In this document: piece by piece, positions 24,250 to 33,721 of the stretch
Position numbering within the stretch: position 1 is the stretch's first letter
Layout: each line of letters begins with the position of its first letter
Assembly: GCF_000711795.1 (NCBI RefSeq)
Contig: NZ_KL543978.1
Span: 228,856-292,855 of the forward strand
Length of the DNA stretch: 64,000 nt
Direction of reading: 5' to 3'
From: Vibrio pacinii DSM 19139
GTDB lineage: Bacteria > Pseudomonadota > Gammaproteobacteria > Enterobacterales > Vibrionaceae
Position numbers and translations under genes: made by a program
The notes under the pieces: model-generated
Told to the model about the DNA's origin: nothing
Database searches by the model: none
The model's input: the letters and a program-made list of their open reading frames with translations, nothing else

Positions 24250-27200
24250 TTACTGCTCTTCATTGTGTTCTAGCCTGCGTTCAAACAAGCTATTCTTACC
24301 AACCTTACTTTTTGCCGTAAATACTCGAAAACGACCTTTGGGAGTAGATTCCAACCTTAGAATAAGGTTGGTGTTTCCTATTTTATTGGGTTTTATTGAC
24401 TGTTTATAAAAATTCCAGTCGTCAGTAAACAGTGATTTTAAAAGTTCTTTGTCCTCAATTAACTTCGTAAATAACTCTCTTTTTTTGTAAGGAATATCAT
24501 CATAGAAATGGTCGAAATTAAACTTTTCCAACGTTAAATTACTAACGATCTCAACATTAGGAAGTGGCAATGAAAACTCTTGGCTAATGTCTTTGAGACA
24601 TTGCTTTACAGTTTCCTCGAACTGTTTAGTGGAAACTGCTGTTAATAGCTCAATAGACGAAGCTCCCATGAAGCGATTTCTGAAACTTTCCCACTGTTTT
24701 ATATCTGTATGATCAAATGGGAAATAACACTCTTTATTGATAAGAGAATCTCGATCATCTCCTGTCAATTCAACCTCAACATAAGCTTTCGATCCATTTT
24801 TTTTCATAACTTTGTTTTTAAAGTAGAAACGCATTGCTTTCTTAAACTCTGTTCCTGATATTCCTACATCACCTAGAATAGTTATTTTATATCTACTTCC
24901 AGCATCTATGTCAGCAATGTCACTGAAGCAATCTTCCAATTTTAAGGTACGCAACATATCACCACCACACGATTGTATTAGATGCTGTAGACCGTTTTTA
25001 TCACGATTAATGTTTTTTAACGTAAATAAGTAGCCATTAGAGTCACCCCTTATAGATTCTAACTTGTCTTTAAACTTAGAAATGTTTTCAGAATCAATAC
25101 AGGTATGCCTGTTTACAACATCAAGAATACTAGAGTATAGATACTCTAAGCTATAGTCTTTTTGAGAAATAAATTCACCAAGGCTTGTGTCTTTTATTGA
25201 TACATAATTAAAAAGCAACAACCAGTCAATAATTCTCTTTTTGGAATATGAAACGTCTTTATTCCAGTAATGGTTAGCAAGTATTTTTGATGCATCTACC
25301 AAAGAGTCATTCTGGCTGTGGATAATATCTTCAAAATTATAGAGTAATTTTAAGTATTCGATCCCTATGTCACTTTTTTCCAACCCTCTCGCTCTAAAAT
25401 CCATAATCTCGTATACTTTCTCAAATGACCGAGGGACTAGGACAATTAAAACCACATCATTAGATACCGCAGAAAAAGATAATCTTCCCATAGATAAAGT
25501 ATCGATATTAGCATTGTTAATGCTAACTAAATTTACGCTATTTTCCATATCTATGAAATAATATGATTTAGATTTATCCTCAATATCGTAAGTTGTTGAA
25601 TCTATACAAAGCTTTTTATTATCATCTGTGCCAAATTCATCTGGTTCCAAAACCTCAATATCTATAGTCTCTAGAACAAATTCTTCACTAGGAAACCTTT
25701 CTTGAATAGCAATCATCAAATCACTATACATTCCTGATATTGCTAATTCTGCACCGCCAACCAATATATTTGATTTCAATGTATCAAAGAAAGTAGAAAT
25801 ATTGCCATCATTGCTTCTTCGTTTTGGAGATATAATTAATTCATAAAATTGTGACTTACTTGGTCTATTGGCTTTCTCATGATGAGACAGATAGTGCTCT
25901 AGAAATCTAGAAAAATCATTTTCGCCATTTGACATTTCAAAGAGAGCATTTGCCCAAGCTATTTCAAAAGAGTGCGCATGGATATAAGATTTATTAAAAT
26001 CAATATACCCAATCAACTTTCTCAAAAAATCGATCTTCTTGACATTTGAATCACAATACTGTGGGAATAGTTTGGCTTCATTAGCAGCATCAATTTTATA
26101 TGAGTAAGGGCTTTCAACATCAATTAGAGTTAAATCCAATGAATAGAGGAGATTCAATAGAAGTTCACAAAACCCCTCTTTATCATTTCTATACTTGCTG
26201 CTCCCTTTTGGAAATAGATACTCAACACCTGCGTAGTGTGGTATTGCTGGAAAGTCATCTTCATTTGTTTTTGACAGTTCCATGAAATAGTTAGGATAGC
26301 CATTAACAGTGAAGCTATCTCTGAACTTTTTGCCAGAATCATATAGCTCAATGATTTTCTTTATAGACTCAAAACTGTTTAGTCTATCAAATTTAGAAGC
26401 TAACTTTTTGTAGCTATTGCCTATTTCAAATACGACCGAACCATTGAACTCTTGAGCGTTTAAATATTCGAATGTACTCAGATTACCTTCAAGTTGTTTA
26501 ACCAAAAATGATGTTCCTTTATTCATAACAATAAGATTGTTATGAGCAATGTTTGACAAACAGATATCAGTATCAGGGTACATTTTTGCACTATGATCGT
26601 AGACCCAATCTATAAATTTATCAGATCCTCGTAATGAAGCGATTAGTTCTGGATCCAAAGTGAACTCTTCTGTAAGACAATCATTGTAAATGGCTAAAAC
26701 GATATCTCTATACCGTTCAACTACGTTGCCAAAATCAGGGCAATCTGCCACTAATCCTTTTTCTTTCAACAATGTTATACAGGATACAACCGTTGATTTA
26801 GTCAGTTTAGTAAAATCCTGTACATTAATTTTTTCAAACCAATTCTGATTATTTATTAGTGTATTAGAATCATTTATATAATTTAAGAATTTTGACCAAA
26901 CATGTTTTAGCTGAATTTGAAACTTAGTAAAATCTTCGAGGACGATCGTAAACAACCCTATTAAGTTGAATACAACATTTATTCTATCTTCATATTTTGT
27001 CAATGTGAATAATTTATATTCATTTTCTGACAAACGATTCCAAAAATAGCTAGATAAACTTCGTAGTTGGATAATAGATAAATTATTATTAGAAACCAAA
27101 TTATCAAAGTCTAATATAAAATCAAGTCCATCAATTTCGAGAGGGAAAAATTTAGAGAAAAATTCATCACCAAATAATCCTACGCTTAAATCATACTTAT

Positions 27201-29808
27201 CTTTAGAGAAAAGAATTGACTTAAGAGTTCCTAAATCAACTTTCATCATTAGTTCTTTTCTTACATCTATGCCTAGCTTAAAGGATAACTCAATTGTTGT
27301 GATTAGCTCTACCTTAGTCAACTTTTCAGATTCATTAGAAATGTCATTAATAAAAGAAGACAGTGATAAGCTGTCTATTTCTTCAAAGTTTTCAACAATT
27401 TCATTTATATATGAATCCCTTGCTAAAAGATTCATGTTCAAATATGTAATACTGTCTAGCAAAACGATGTCTTTCTTATTGAAATAATAGTCACGAAAAA
27501 AAGTTTTATACATAGAGCCTCGACCAATTTTGCTATCTATAATAATCGGCTCTAGAATTGATTTTTCGTATTTCAACTCATTTTCATTCGAAAATCTTGA
27601 TAAGACAAACCTGAAGTTGTCTTTTAGCCCAAATTTCGAGTCTTGTAATAAATTTTTAGCTTGTAAAATTGCTCTATTGAATTCTTTCTTTGATAAAGAT
27701 GATTTATGAGTTATCAATTTATTAATGCTATATTTACTGTCATTTTCATACTTTGATATAATGTTAGTTTTTTTGAAGTATTCAACGGTAGTTAGCAATG
27801 TCTTGTTTTTGTTTATCTCCAATTCATTTGAATTTAACCATCTTACTATATCTTCAAATAATTCTTTTGATTTGTTATCATTTTCTACAAATATAAATAT
27901 GTCATCTACAAATCTATAATAAAACTCAAATCCTGTTCTCAATTTTTCCTCAATTAATTTATCTAAACCGATTAAAAAAATCTCAGCAAAAAACCTAGCA
28001 TATGCTGGACCTTGAGGAACACCACACTCTGAGTTGGTTAGTTTTGTAACTGATAAAAGATAATTTACAATATTCTCATAATTTGACCTATCCGTCACAT
28101 TAAGGCTATTTAGTCTTTCATTTATTGGTGAAACAGGCTGATCAAGAAGTTTGATCCTTAGTTTTTGGTGATTTATAGTGTCGTAAAATGATTTTAAATC
28201 AATCTTTATAATTTTATAGTTATCGTAAGATCCAAACTTATCATAAATTATAGATTTAATATTATGTACAAATATATTCCAATTTATTAGCCAGTTTTCA
28301 AAGATCCAGCCGCTGTTAAAGTTATGGTTGACTCTATATCCCAGTGAGTTATTGGAAAATGCATCAAACCATAAGTCATTCAATAATGATAGGCATGAGC
28401 TTGAAATTATTTTGTCTTGAGAGCTATGGCTTACTAGAATTCGACTCTTAGACTCGCTATCCCACCTCTTGAAATCATATACTTCTTTGCTCGGTCTCAA
28501 TTCTCCTGAAAATAATTTTTTTAAATTATGTTCAAAATCAGAGTATTCTAACTCGGATATTTCTCTTTTTATATGGTGGATAGCTATTTCATCGTTACTA
28601 TTTATATAATTTATTTCGGCTCTTTTTGTTTTTTCAAAAAGTTCTTCACTAATATTTAATCCATCGAAAGAGTAACTTACCGTTATGTTATCTAGAATTT
28701 CTATTGGTGACGTTTTATCTTCACATTTGCAACCCGAACAAACAATTGGCAAGGTTTTCCTCAGATCATTACATGACAATGGGTACAAGTGTTTTAGATT
28801 GCGAATTCTATCGTTAGTCTCTTTTTCATCATAATTATCTAATCTAGAAAAAAATGATTTAAGTAAATCCAAGCCTAGGTTATCATTGTTATTAGACTTT
28901 ATTCTAGCTAATAAGCCAACTAGTATTAATCTATTAGTATGTGATAAATTACTTCTGTAGTCCTTCAAAATAAGATTGATACAATGTGTTTCATTTAACT
29001 TATTAAGAACTGTGTCTATTTCATAATCTTTATTTGATTCAATATTTTTGATTATTGTTGGAAGTTTGATTTTGTCATTAAAAAGTGAGAATATCTTGCT
29101 TGAATTTACAGTTTTATAATTTTCAATTATCTTTAATTGACTTTCTAAAAAATCATTATCCAGAACACTAGGCCATTCATTTTTTTTAAAAGAGAAATCA
29201 GATAGGCTACTCACGAAAAAAGAGTGTTTTTCTGATTTCTTATGTCTAGATAAAGGAATTTTTACACCAAGCCCAATCCCTTTATTGTTTTTATTATGAA
29301 CGCTAGTTTTTGGAAATAGATCTATTGCTATACATTCTGGTAGGGTTCCAAGGTCTTTTTTTATGCTACTGATGAACGAAAAAGCGGTATCTTTGTCAAT
29401 ATCGTTATCACATATAACCCACAAGTGGAGTCCACGGTTTCCTGAACACTCAATGAGATAGGGTATGCTATAACTGTTCAGCTTTTCTACCGCTTTTCCA
29501 ACTTCTGAAATAAGACTTTCTTGGTTAGAGGGCAAGTCTGGATCGAATCCTTTTTTGATGTCAAAATCTAAACATACCCACCTCATGTAACCTTGATACT
29601 CTTGATATGTTAATAAGCTTTCCTGCTCAAGTAGCATCTTCTTGATAACCGCAGGAGTTAGATTTTGGTAGACGGTAGCATACGCACCGTTTGTTCGTTG
29701 GAAGGCATAGCGTGTAGGGTTCATCACGAAAAGGTGATGAAGACTATTTGCTAGCACTTCTATTAGATTCATCTTCATAGACTTACTCAAGTTACGCCAT
29801 TTGATCAT
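24250..29808 (-). CDS. Giant primase-reverse transcriptase fusion, candidate anti-phage protein
   Basis: 1852 aa, AT-rich. Residues 30-200 carry archaeo-eukaryotic primase motifs: CLDFD (Asp81, Asp83), SGNRGLH (His128) and AIDLFPK (Asp163). Cys346, 357, 360 and 362 form a probable metal site. Residues 510-700 are a reverse transcriptase: motif A IKIDLKSFYD (Asp537), motif B GVPQGPAYARFFAEIFL (about 596-612), motif C YRFVDDIFIF (Asp635, 636) and an LEINKNKT motif. The last 1100 or so residues are unassigned, with no helicase or nuclease motif that I can see. Primase-RT fusions are placed among the defence-associated UG/DRT reverse transcriptases (type 7, UG10, from memory). It is the only cargo gene of a mobile island, which fits a defence role. 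The start at 29808 is not certain; ATG 29778 is an alternative. Confidence 0.85.
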   Translation of the reverse strand: MIKWRNLSKSMKMNLIEVLANSLHHLFVMNPTRYAFQRTNGAYATVYQNLTPAVIKKMLLEQESLLTYQEYQGYMRWVCLDFDIKKGFDPDLPSNQESLISEVGKAVEKLNSYSIPYLIECSGNRGLHLWVICDNDIDKDTAFSFISSIKKDLGTLPECIAIDLFPKTSVHNKNNKGIGLGVKIPLSRHKKSEKHSFFVSSLSDFSFKKNEWPSVLDNDFLESQLKIIENYKTVNSSKIFSLFNDKIKLPTIIKNIESNKDYEIDTVLNKLNETHCINLILKDYRSNLSHTNRLILVGLLARIKSNNNDNLGLDLLKSFFSRLDNYDEKETNDRIRNLKHLYPLSCNDLRKTLPIVCSGCKCEDKTSPIEILDNITVSYSFDGLNISEELFEKTKRAEINYINSNDEIAIHHIKREISELEYSDFEHNLKKLFSGELRPSKEVYDFKRWDSESKSRILVSHSSQDKIISSSCLSLLNDLWFDAFSNNSLGYRVNHNFNSGWIFENWLINWNIFVHNIKSIIYDKFGSYDNYKIIKIDLKSFYDTINHQKLRIKLLDQPVSPINERLNSLNVTDRSNYENIVNYLLSVTKLTNSECGVPQGPAYARFFAEIFLIGLDKLIEEKLRTGFEFYYRFVDDIFIFVENDNKSKELFEDIVRWLNSNELEINKNKTLLTTVEYFKKTNIISKYENDSKYSINKLITHKSSLSKKEFNRAILQAKNLLQDSKFGLKDNFRFVLSRFSNENELKYEKSILEPIIIDSKIGRGSMYKTFFRDYYFNKKDIVLLDSITYLNMNLLARDSYINEIVENFEEIDSLSLSSFINDISNESEKLTKVELITTIELSFKLGIDVRKELMMKVDLGTLKSILFSKDKYDLSVGLFGDEFFSKFFPLEIDGLDFILDFDNLVSNNNLSIIQLRSLSSYFWNRLSENEYKLFTLTKYEDRINVVFNLIGLFTIVLEDFTKFQIQLKHVWSKFLNYINDSNTLINNQNWFEKINVQDFTKLTKSTVVSCITLLKEKGLVADCPDFGNVVERYRDIVLAIYNDCLTEEFTLDPELIASLRGSDKFIDWVYDHSAKMYPDTDICLSNIAHNNLIVMNKGTSFLVKQLEGNLSTFEYLNAQEFNGSVVFEIGNSYKKLASKFDRLNSFESIKKIIELYDSGKKFRDSFTVNGYPNYFMELSKTNEDDFPAIPHYAGVEYLFPKGSSKYRNDKEGFCELLLNLLYSLDLTLIDVESPYSYKIDAANEAKLFPQYCDSNVKKIDFLRKLIGYIDFNKSYIHAHSFEIAWANALFEMSNGENDFSRFLEHYLSHHEKANRPSKSQFYELIISPKRRSNDGNISTFFDTLKSNILVGGAELAISGMYSDLMIAIQERFPSEEFVLETIDIEVLEPDEFGTDDNKKLCIDSTTYDIEDKSKSYYFIDMENSVNLVSINNANIDTLSMGRLSFSAVSNDVVLIVLVPRSFEKVYEIMDFRARGLEKSDIGIEYLKLLYNFEDIIHSQNDSLVDASKILANHYWNKDVSYSKKRIIDWLLLFNYVSIKDTSLGEFISQKDYSLEYLYSSILDVVNRHTCIDSENISKFKDKLESIRGDSNGYLFTLKNINRDKNGLQHLIQSCGGDMLRTLKLEDCFSDIADIDAGSRYKITILGDVGISGTEFKKAMRFYFKNKVMKKNGSKAYVEVELTGDDRDSLINKECYFPFDHTDIKQWESFRNRFMGASSIELLTAVSTKQFEETVKQCLKDISQEFSLPLPNVEIVSNLTLEKFNFDHFYDDIPYKKRELFTKLIEDKELLKSLFTDDWNFYKQSIKPNKIGNTNLILRLESTPKGRFRVFTAKSKVGKNSLFERRLEHNEEQ

Positions 29809-30003
29809 TATGGCATAGGTATCTCATTGAGAGTATTAGCAATTCAAATATTTCTCTGTATTCCTAAACGACAGGACTACAGAAATTGGTTTAAAGGCAA
29901 TAGTCGCGATAATTCCTTTTCAGTAGTACTTTGGCGCTGAGAGAAATCAACATGCTCCTATAAGGAAATAACAAGTCCTCATGTTCCTATCGATATAGGG
30001 TGG

Positions 30004-30053
30004 TTTACCCCTGATAGGGGGTAAAATTCCCTTTACCCCCTATCAGGGGTAAA
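30004..30053. repeat. Pair of 22-bp inverted repeats in the leader of the primase-RT gene
   Basis: 30004-30025 and 30032-30053 are perfect inverted copies (TTTACCCC...GGGGGTAAA) separated by ATTCCC. Each arm is itself nearly palindromic, so four TTTACCCC/GGGGTAAA boxes occur in 50 bp. It could be a very stable RNA hairpin, an operator or an iteron-like site. It lies about 195 bp upstream of the primase-RT start, in a 531-bp gap (29809-30339) with no other gene. Confidence 0.85.
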
Positions 30054-30109
30054 GGGAGCCATGATCCGCAATTGGCGTTGACTGCTCTAGACAGGTTTAT
30101 GTCTCACAA

Positions 30110-30153
30110 AAGCCTCCAATGCACTGCGTATACGCACAGTACATTGGAGGCTT
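30110..30153 (-). terminator. Hairpin, probable terminator of the mobilization operon
   Basis: AAGCCTCCAATG (30110-30121) and CATTGGAGGCTT (30142-30153) form a 12-bp stem, and inner bases also pair in part (ACTG/CAGT). On the minus strand the stem runs into TTTT (GGCTTTTG), so it can stop transcripts coming from the relaxase gene before they reach the primase-RT gene. Confidence 0.6.
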
Positions 30154-30339
30154 CAGACATTTTGACTAAGCAGTGTTAATCGCTCACGAGTGATGAGGAA
30201 AATTGGACTCTCGAACCATAAGAAAAACTTTTCATTAATTTATCATGAACTCTAATGAATTTAGATAGGTCAATAATTAAGCTGCTGTATTTAAATGATA
30301 AGTAATTCAATGGTAAAAATTTACTATTACTTTAACTAA

Positions 30340-32163
30340 TTAATTATTTCGATTGTTAGTAGGGCTGTTCATAACATTTTTCTTTTTGTCTTCAAGATTA
30401 TCAAGTACTCGCTGTAACGTATCGTGCTCATTATCCCGTCGCATTTTCTCTTCGTTTTTAGCTAGCGTATTTTTCAGTTTTGTTTTCAGCTCAGGCTCTG
30501 TTGCTATAACTTCAAAAGCTCGACCAAGTTCGAGATAGCTGTCCCGCTGTCTTTCTGCCAGCTTTCCAGCATGTGCAAGCGATGTTCCAATTTCTTGATT
30601 TGCTGTCTCGTGGATACGGATACTTCGTTTGACACTGCTGATAGCCCTTTCAAGCTCTCTACTGAGGCTTGGTACTCTTGGGTCATGAGTTGATTGGTCT
30701 GAATAATGTCGTTTAGGATTGTTCTGCGTTCGTATTGATACTGTTCTTGAATTTCTTTTATCGTGTTCAGGTAAAACTCGTTCTGTGTCTCGACCATAGC
30801 GAGCAAATGCTCGTTTGAAATCTGCTGATTCTTCGTCAATGACGTAATTTGTGAAGCTAATTGTTTCTCGATGTCGCTCATATTCTATTTTTCCAGCCAG
30901 TAGAAAACTCATCCATTCTTGGATAAACCTTTTTTGTTGCTCGTGATACTGCTCTAGCGCTAACTTTGCATTTCGTTCTGCTAATGCTTTTCTTTCTTCA
31001 ATTTGCTTAACCATCTCAAACCCTTTTAGGGATGGGTTGAACTCAGGCATTTGTGCAAAATTAACCTGAGGTTGCGATATGTAAAAAGATGGCGTAGCTG
31101 TCCAACGAGAGTTCAAAGGTAAATAATGCGCTTTGCTCACATTGAATTCAGGCTTACTTTTGTGTAATCCGTAACGTTTGTTGTTGTAGTTAGCTCGTTT
31201 AATAATCGCTTTATCGAGTTGGTCTTTTAGCTCCTCCAGTCGACTTTGTTTGCTTTGTAATGGCTCACTGGACTGGGTTAAGGAGTCTCTAGAACGAAAC
31301 TGCTCAGTAAACACAAAACCATAGAGACGCACGTTCTTTTTATCTTTAAAGTGCAAACGGACGAAGTTGCTCGATTCACTAACATGGGTAACCCCGACTT
31401 TTTCTTTAAACTTATCGCTACTTAGTGCTTGTATAATGTCGGCACGGCTGTTTACTCGATTGCTAGTAATCATGTCTTTAATCCAGACATTGATTGCTTT
31501 CTTTAGCTTGTGTCGCTTGTCAAAGCTGTTACCGTCTTGTGTAAGCCGTTTATGGAGAGAATCGAGAGGGCTCACTAAATCATGCTTAAGATTTAAGTAA
31601 TCCCGCAGTAGATTGAAGTCTTGTTCATGCCCAGGTGGCGCAGGGTTGAAGGAAAATCCTGTTGCAAGGTGAATTCTCGGTATCAAAAAGTGGTTTTCAA
31701 TATTGCCTTGGTGCGTGTGACGCACCCAGTCGATTAGTTGCTCATCTTTAGGGAAACCAGCAAAGCACAACTCTTCAAACAATTCCCGCCACTCTGCTTC
31801 AATCTCTGGATTGGCTTGCAACTTCTCTGTATCTTCAAACGCATGAGCAATAACACCGCTGACGTATTTGTGTTTATGTGGGTTATGCTCAATTGCATAT
31901 TCCACAGCTTTTCGGTTCCCGTTAATTGATTCTGGGGGTGGCTCTCTGCGTTTTCCTTTTTGTTGCTGGAGTATGTAGTCGCACTCCCACTCTGTTTGTA
32001 TATCGTTCGCTTCTCTCGCTAACTTCCGTAATTGGTATGCAGTGCTGTACTCTTTCTTTTGGTCATCCGTGAGACTACATAAAGGACCATACAGGTAGTT
32101 AGTTGCAGCGTGTGGATCAGATTGCCCAACACCACTGGTTCGGAAAAATGAAATTACTGCCAT
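30340..32163 (-). CDS. Relaxase (MobA/MbeA-like mobilization nuclease)
   Basis: 607 aa. The N-terminal third holds a relaxase-type core: GVIAHAF, then WVRHTHQGNIENHFLIPRIHL with the metal-binding His residues, then TGFSFNPAPPGHEQDFN, a motif shared with plasmid mobilization relaxases. An early Tyr in ATNYLYG is a possible nicking residue. The C-terminal half is long, charged and coiled-coil. The start overlaps the MobC-like gene by 10 bp. A second gene is nested inside its 3' third in another frame, as in ColE1 mbeA. It should nick oriT and pilot the strand during helper-driven conjugation. The exact MOB family is uncertain. Confidence 0.72.
   Translation of the reverse strand: MAVISFFRTSGVGQSDPHAATNYLYGPLCSLTDDQKKEYSTAYQLRKLAREANDIQTEWECDYILQQQKGKRREPPPESINGNRKAVEYAIEHNPHKHKYVSGVIAHAFEDTEKLQANPEIEAEWRELFEELCFAGFPKDEQLIDWVRHTHQGNIENHFLIPRIHLATGFSFNPAPPGHEQDFNLLRDYLNLKHDLVSPLDSLHKRLTQDGNSFDKRHKLKKAINVWIKDMITSNRVNSRADIIQALSSDKFKEKVGVTHVSESSNFVRLHFKDKKNVRLYGFVFTEQFRSRDSLTQSSEPLQSKQSRLEELKDQLDKAIIKRANYNNKRYGLHKSKPEFNVSKAHYLPLNSRWTATPSFYISQPQVNFAQMPEFNPSLKGFEMVKQIEERKALAERNAKLALEQYHEQQKRFIQEWMSFLLAGKIEYERHRETISFTNYVIDEESADFKRAFARYGRDTERVLPEHDKRNSRTVSIRTQNNPKRHYSDQSTHDPRVPSLSRELERAISSVKRSIRIHETANQEIGTSLAHAGKLAERQRDSYLELGRAFEVIATEPELKTKLKNTLAKNEEKMRRDNEHDTLQRVLDNLEDKKKNVMNSPTNNRNN
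30504..30881 (-). CDS. MbeB/MobB-like coiled-coil protein nested within the relaxase gene
   Basis: 125 aa, entirely inside the relaxase gene but in a different frame on the same strand. The product is a regular helical coiled coil (LASQITSLTKNQQISNEHLLAMVE, QQIKKLEHRLHMLESW) without the odd composition of a chance frame. ColE1-type plasmids encode mbeB and mbeD in the same way inside mbeA, which is the basis for the call. The ribosome binding site is weak. It could aid relaxosome stability or membrane contact. Confidence 0.55.
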   Translation of the reverse strand: MSDIEKQLASQITSLTKNQQISNEHLLAMVETQNEFYLNTIKEIQEQYQYERRTILNDIIQTNQLMTQEYQASVESLKGLSAVSNEVSVSTRQQIKKLEHRLHMLESWQKDSGTAISNLVELLKL

Positions 32164-32741
32164 AATTCCACCGATAATGGATCTACTTTTGCGACTCGGT
32201 ATTTATGGTCAACCTGTGGATTGGCTAGAATATTCATTACTCGAAGATCGTGCTGCTCAAATGCTTTGTTGAGCTGGTTAAGCTCTAGCAAGATTTGAAC
32301 TGCTTCCACTCCAGATTTATGAGTGTTACACCACTTGACGGTCTGATTAAGCAGAGAATTGAAACGTACACGTTCATGGATTACGCCTAACATCTCTTTT
32401 CTTGTCTGCTCTGCGAATGGAACGATAATTCTTGTTTTATGCAGTGATTCAGAAGCAATCTGAGACACCGTTTTTCCTGCTTGCTCAGCTTTGTATTTCC
32501 AGATCTTTTTATCTAAGAGCGTACAGTTCATTTCTATACGAGTACTCTTTGCTTCACAATAATGATGATAAAGCGCATCAACTTCAGAGGAATTTAAACC
32601 AGTATCTTTCTTCAAACGGTTTTTGCTGATTTTAATGTTGTGCTCAACACAGTGCTCAAGCTTTTCTTCAAATATTTCGGTGAGCTTCGGGTTGTTAAGA
32701 TAGTGCTCTTCTATCTGTTTTTTCTTGTATTTTTTAATCAT
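32154..32741 (-). CDS. MobC/MbeC-like relaxosome accessory protein
   Basis: 195 aa, basic N-terminus (MIKKYKKKQIEEHYLNNPKL). The region RFNSLLNQTVKWCNTHKSGVEAVQILLELNQL resembles the conserved MobC motif (NLNQIARWAN) of plasmid mobilization proteins, which melt DNA near nic and help the relaxase. AGGCGA precedes the ATG. It is the first gene after the candidate oriT and overlaps the relaxase by 10 bp, the usual gene order. Confidence 0.68.
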   Translation of the reverse strand: MIKKYKKKQIEEHYLNNPKLTEIFEEKLEHCVEHNIKISKNRLKKDTGLNSSEVDALYHHYCEAKSTRIEMNCTLLDKKIWKYKAEQAGKTVSQIASESLHKTRIIVPFAEQTRKEMLGVIHERVRFNSLLNQTVKWCNTHKSGVEAVQILLELNQLNKAFEQHDLRVMNILANPQVDHKYRVAKVDPLSVELWQ

Positions 32742-32799
32742 AAATTCGCCTACTTTGATAGGTCTAATTCTGTTTATTGGCCAGTTTTTTCAGGGGTTT

Positions 32800-32881
32800 G
32801 GGCGCAGCCCAAGCGATACTAAGCAGCCGCTTAGACTCCCAACCCGATGAAACTTCATACGGGGTTGGGGTAACCTTGCTC
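32800..32881. other. Candidate origin of transfer (oriT)
   Basis: Three inverted repeats are packed upstream of the MobC-like gene: TTGGGC-GCA-GCCCAA (about 32798-32812), CTAAGC-AGCC-GCTTAG (32819-32834) and CCCAACCC...GGGTTGGG (about 32839-32868, with a nested ATGAA/TTCAT). Dense inverted repeats next to mobC and a relaxase gene mark oriT in many mobilizable elements. The nic site cannot be assigned. Confidence 0.5.
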
Positions 32882-32894
32882 TTTAGCTTTTACA

Positions 32895-33719
32895 TCAATT
32901 TTCCACACCGTCGTCGACATGGAATTCTTCTGATAAGCTGGGATCTGCATCACTCAAATCGCCAAAATACCAATCGGGATGACTGGAAGTGAGACTTTCA
33001 ATGAGTTTTGTGTTGTGTTCTTGTAAGCGTTCTTTATCGCGAGTTAATGAAGCGATATGCTCGTCTAACATTTTCGCACGAGCGCGTTCAACAAAAAGCT
33101 CCTGACTTACCAAAAGTAACGTATCGAGCTTTTTCTGCTGTTGGTCAACTCTAGCGCGGTAGTCCGAAACAACTTGCTCTGATTGAGCAAGTTTGTTTTC
33201 TAGCTCACTGCACTTTTGACTCAGTGAATTAGTTTCCCGATGCTGTTTTTGCAATTCGTCAATGAACTCTACAAGCTCTTTGTTTTCTTTTTCTAATTCA
33301 TCAATTTGCTTAAGAGATTCTTGTGTATGTGCGCTAACGAGCTGCTGCACTTCACTATCAAACGCCTGCCAGACGATGGACATTTCGGCTTGAAGCGCAG
33401 AAATCAGTCGCTGCTCAGAATCTACAAACCACAGCGCTTTGTTACGAACTATAGGAGTTGGTTTTGTGGCTTTCCTTAGTATTTTGAAAGCGATGGATAC
33501 TCTTCCAAAATCACCGCCAACAAGTTTTTGCAGTGCTTTTATTGAAGCTGGTGCTGTGTTTAAATCGCTAAATGCTGAGGCATAGTCGTCAATGGTTTTA
33601 CCTTTTTCTGTTGAGTAGCCTTGTTTTTCCAGTTCAGCGGAAAATCTTTCACGGAGCAATACAAGACTTTCTTCCTGACCGAGTAAGGCAGGAAGAGAGG
33701 AAGACAAAGTAGTATTCAT
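32895..33719 (-). CDS. KfrA-like coiled-coil DNA-binding protein
   Basis: 274 aa. An N-terminal helical domain (KALQKLVGGDFGRVSIAFKILRKA) resembles the plasmid KfrA-type DNA-binding domain, and residues 110-245 are a long coiled coil (ELEKENKELVEFIDELQKQ, LENKLAQSEQVVSDYRARVDQQ). The tail is acidic. It starts 2 bp after the preceding recombinase gene ends, with AAGGTGG at the junction, so the two are one operon. Recombinases paired with coiled-coil accessory proteins are known from Tn554-like elements; a role in DNA organisation or recombination is inferred. Confidence 0.6.
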   Translation of the reverse strand: MNTTLSSSLPALLGQEESLVLLRERFSAELEKQGYSTEKGKTIDDYASAFSDLNTAPASIKALQKLVGGDFGRVSIAFKILRKATKPTPIVRNKALWFVDSEQRLISALQAEMSIVWQAFDSEVQQLVSAHTQESLKQIDELEKENKELVEFIDELQKQHRETNSLSQKCSELENKLAQSEQVVSDYRARVDQQQKKLDTLLLVSQELFVERARAKMLDEHIASLTRDKERLQEHNTKLIESLTSSHPDWYFGDLSDADPSLSEEFHVDDGVEN

Positions 33720-33721
33720 AA

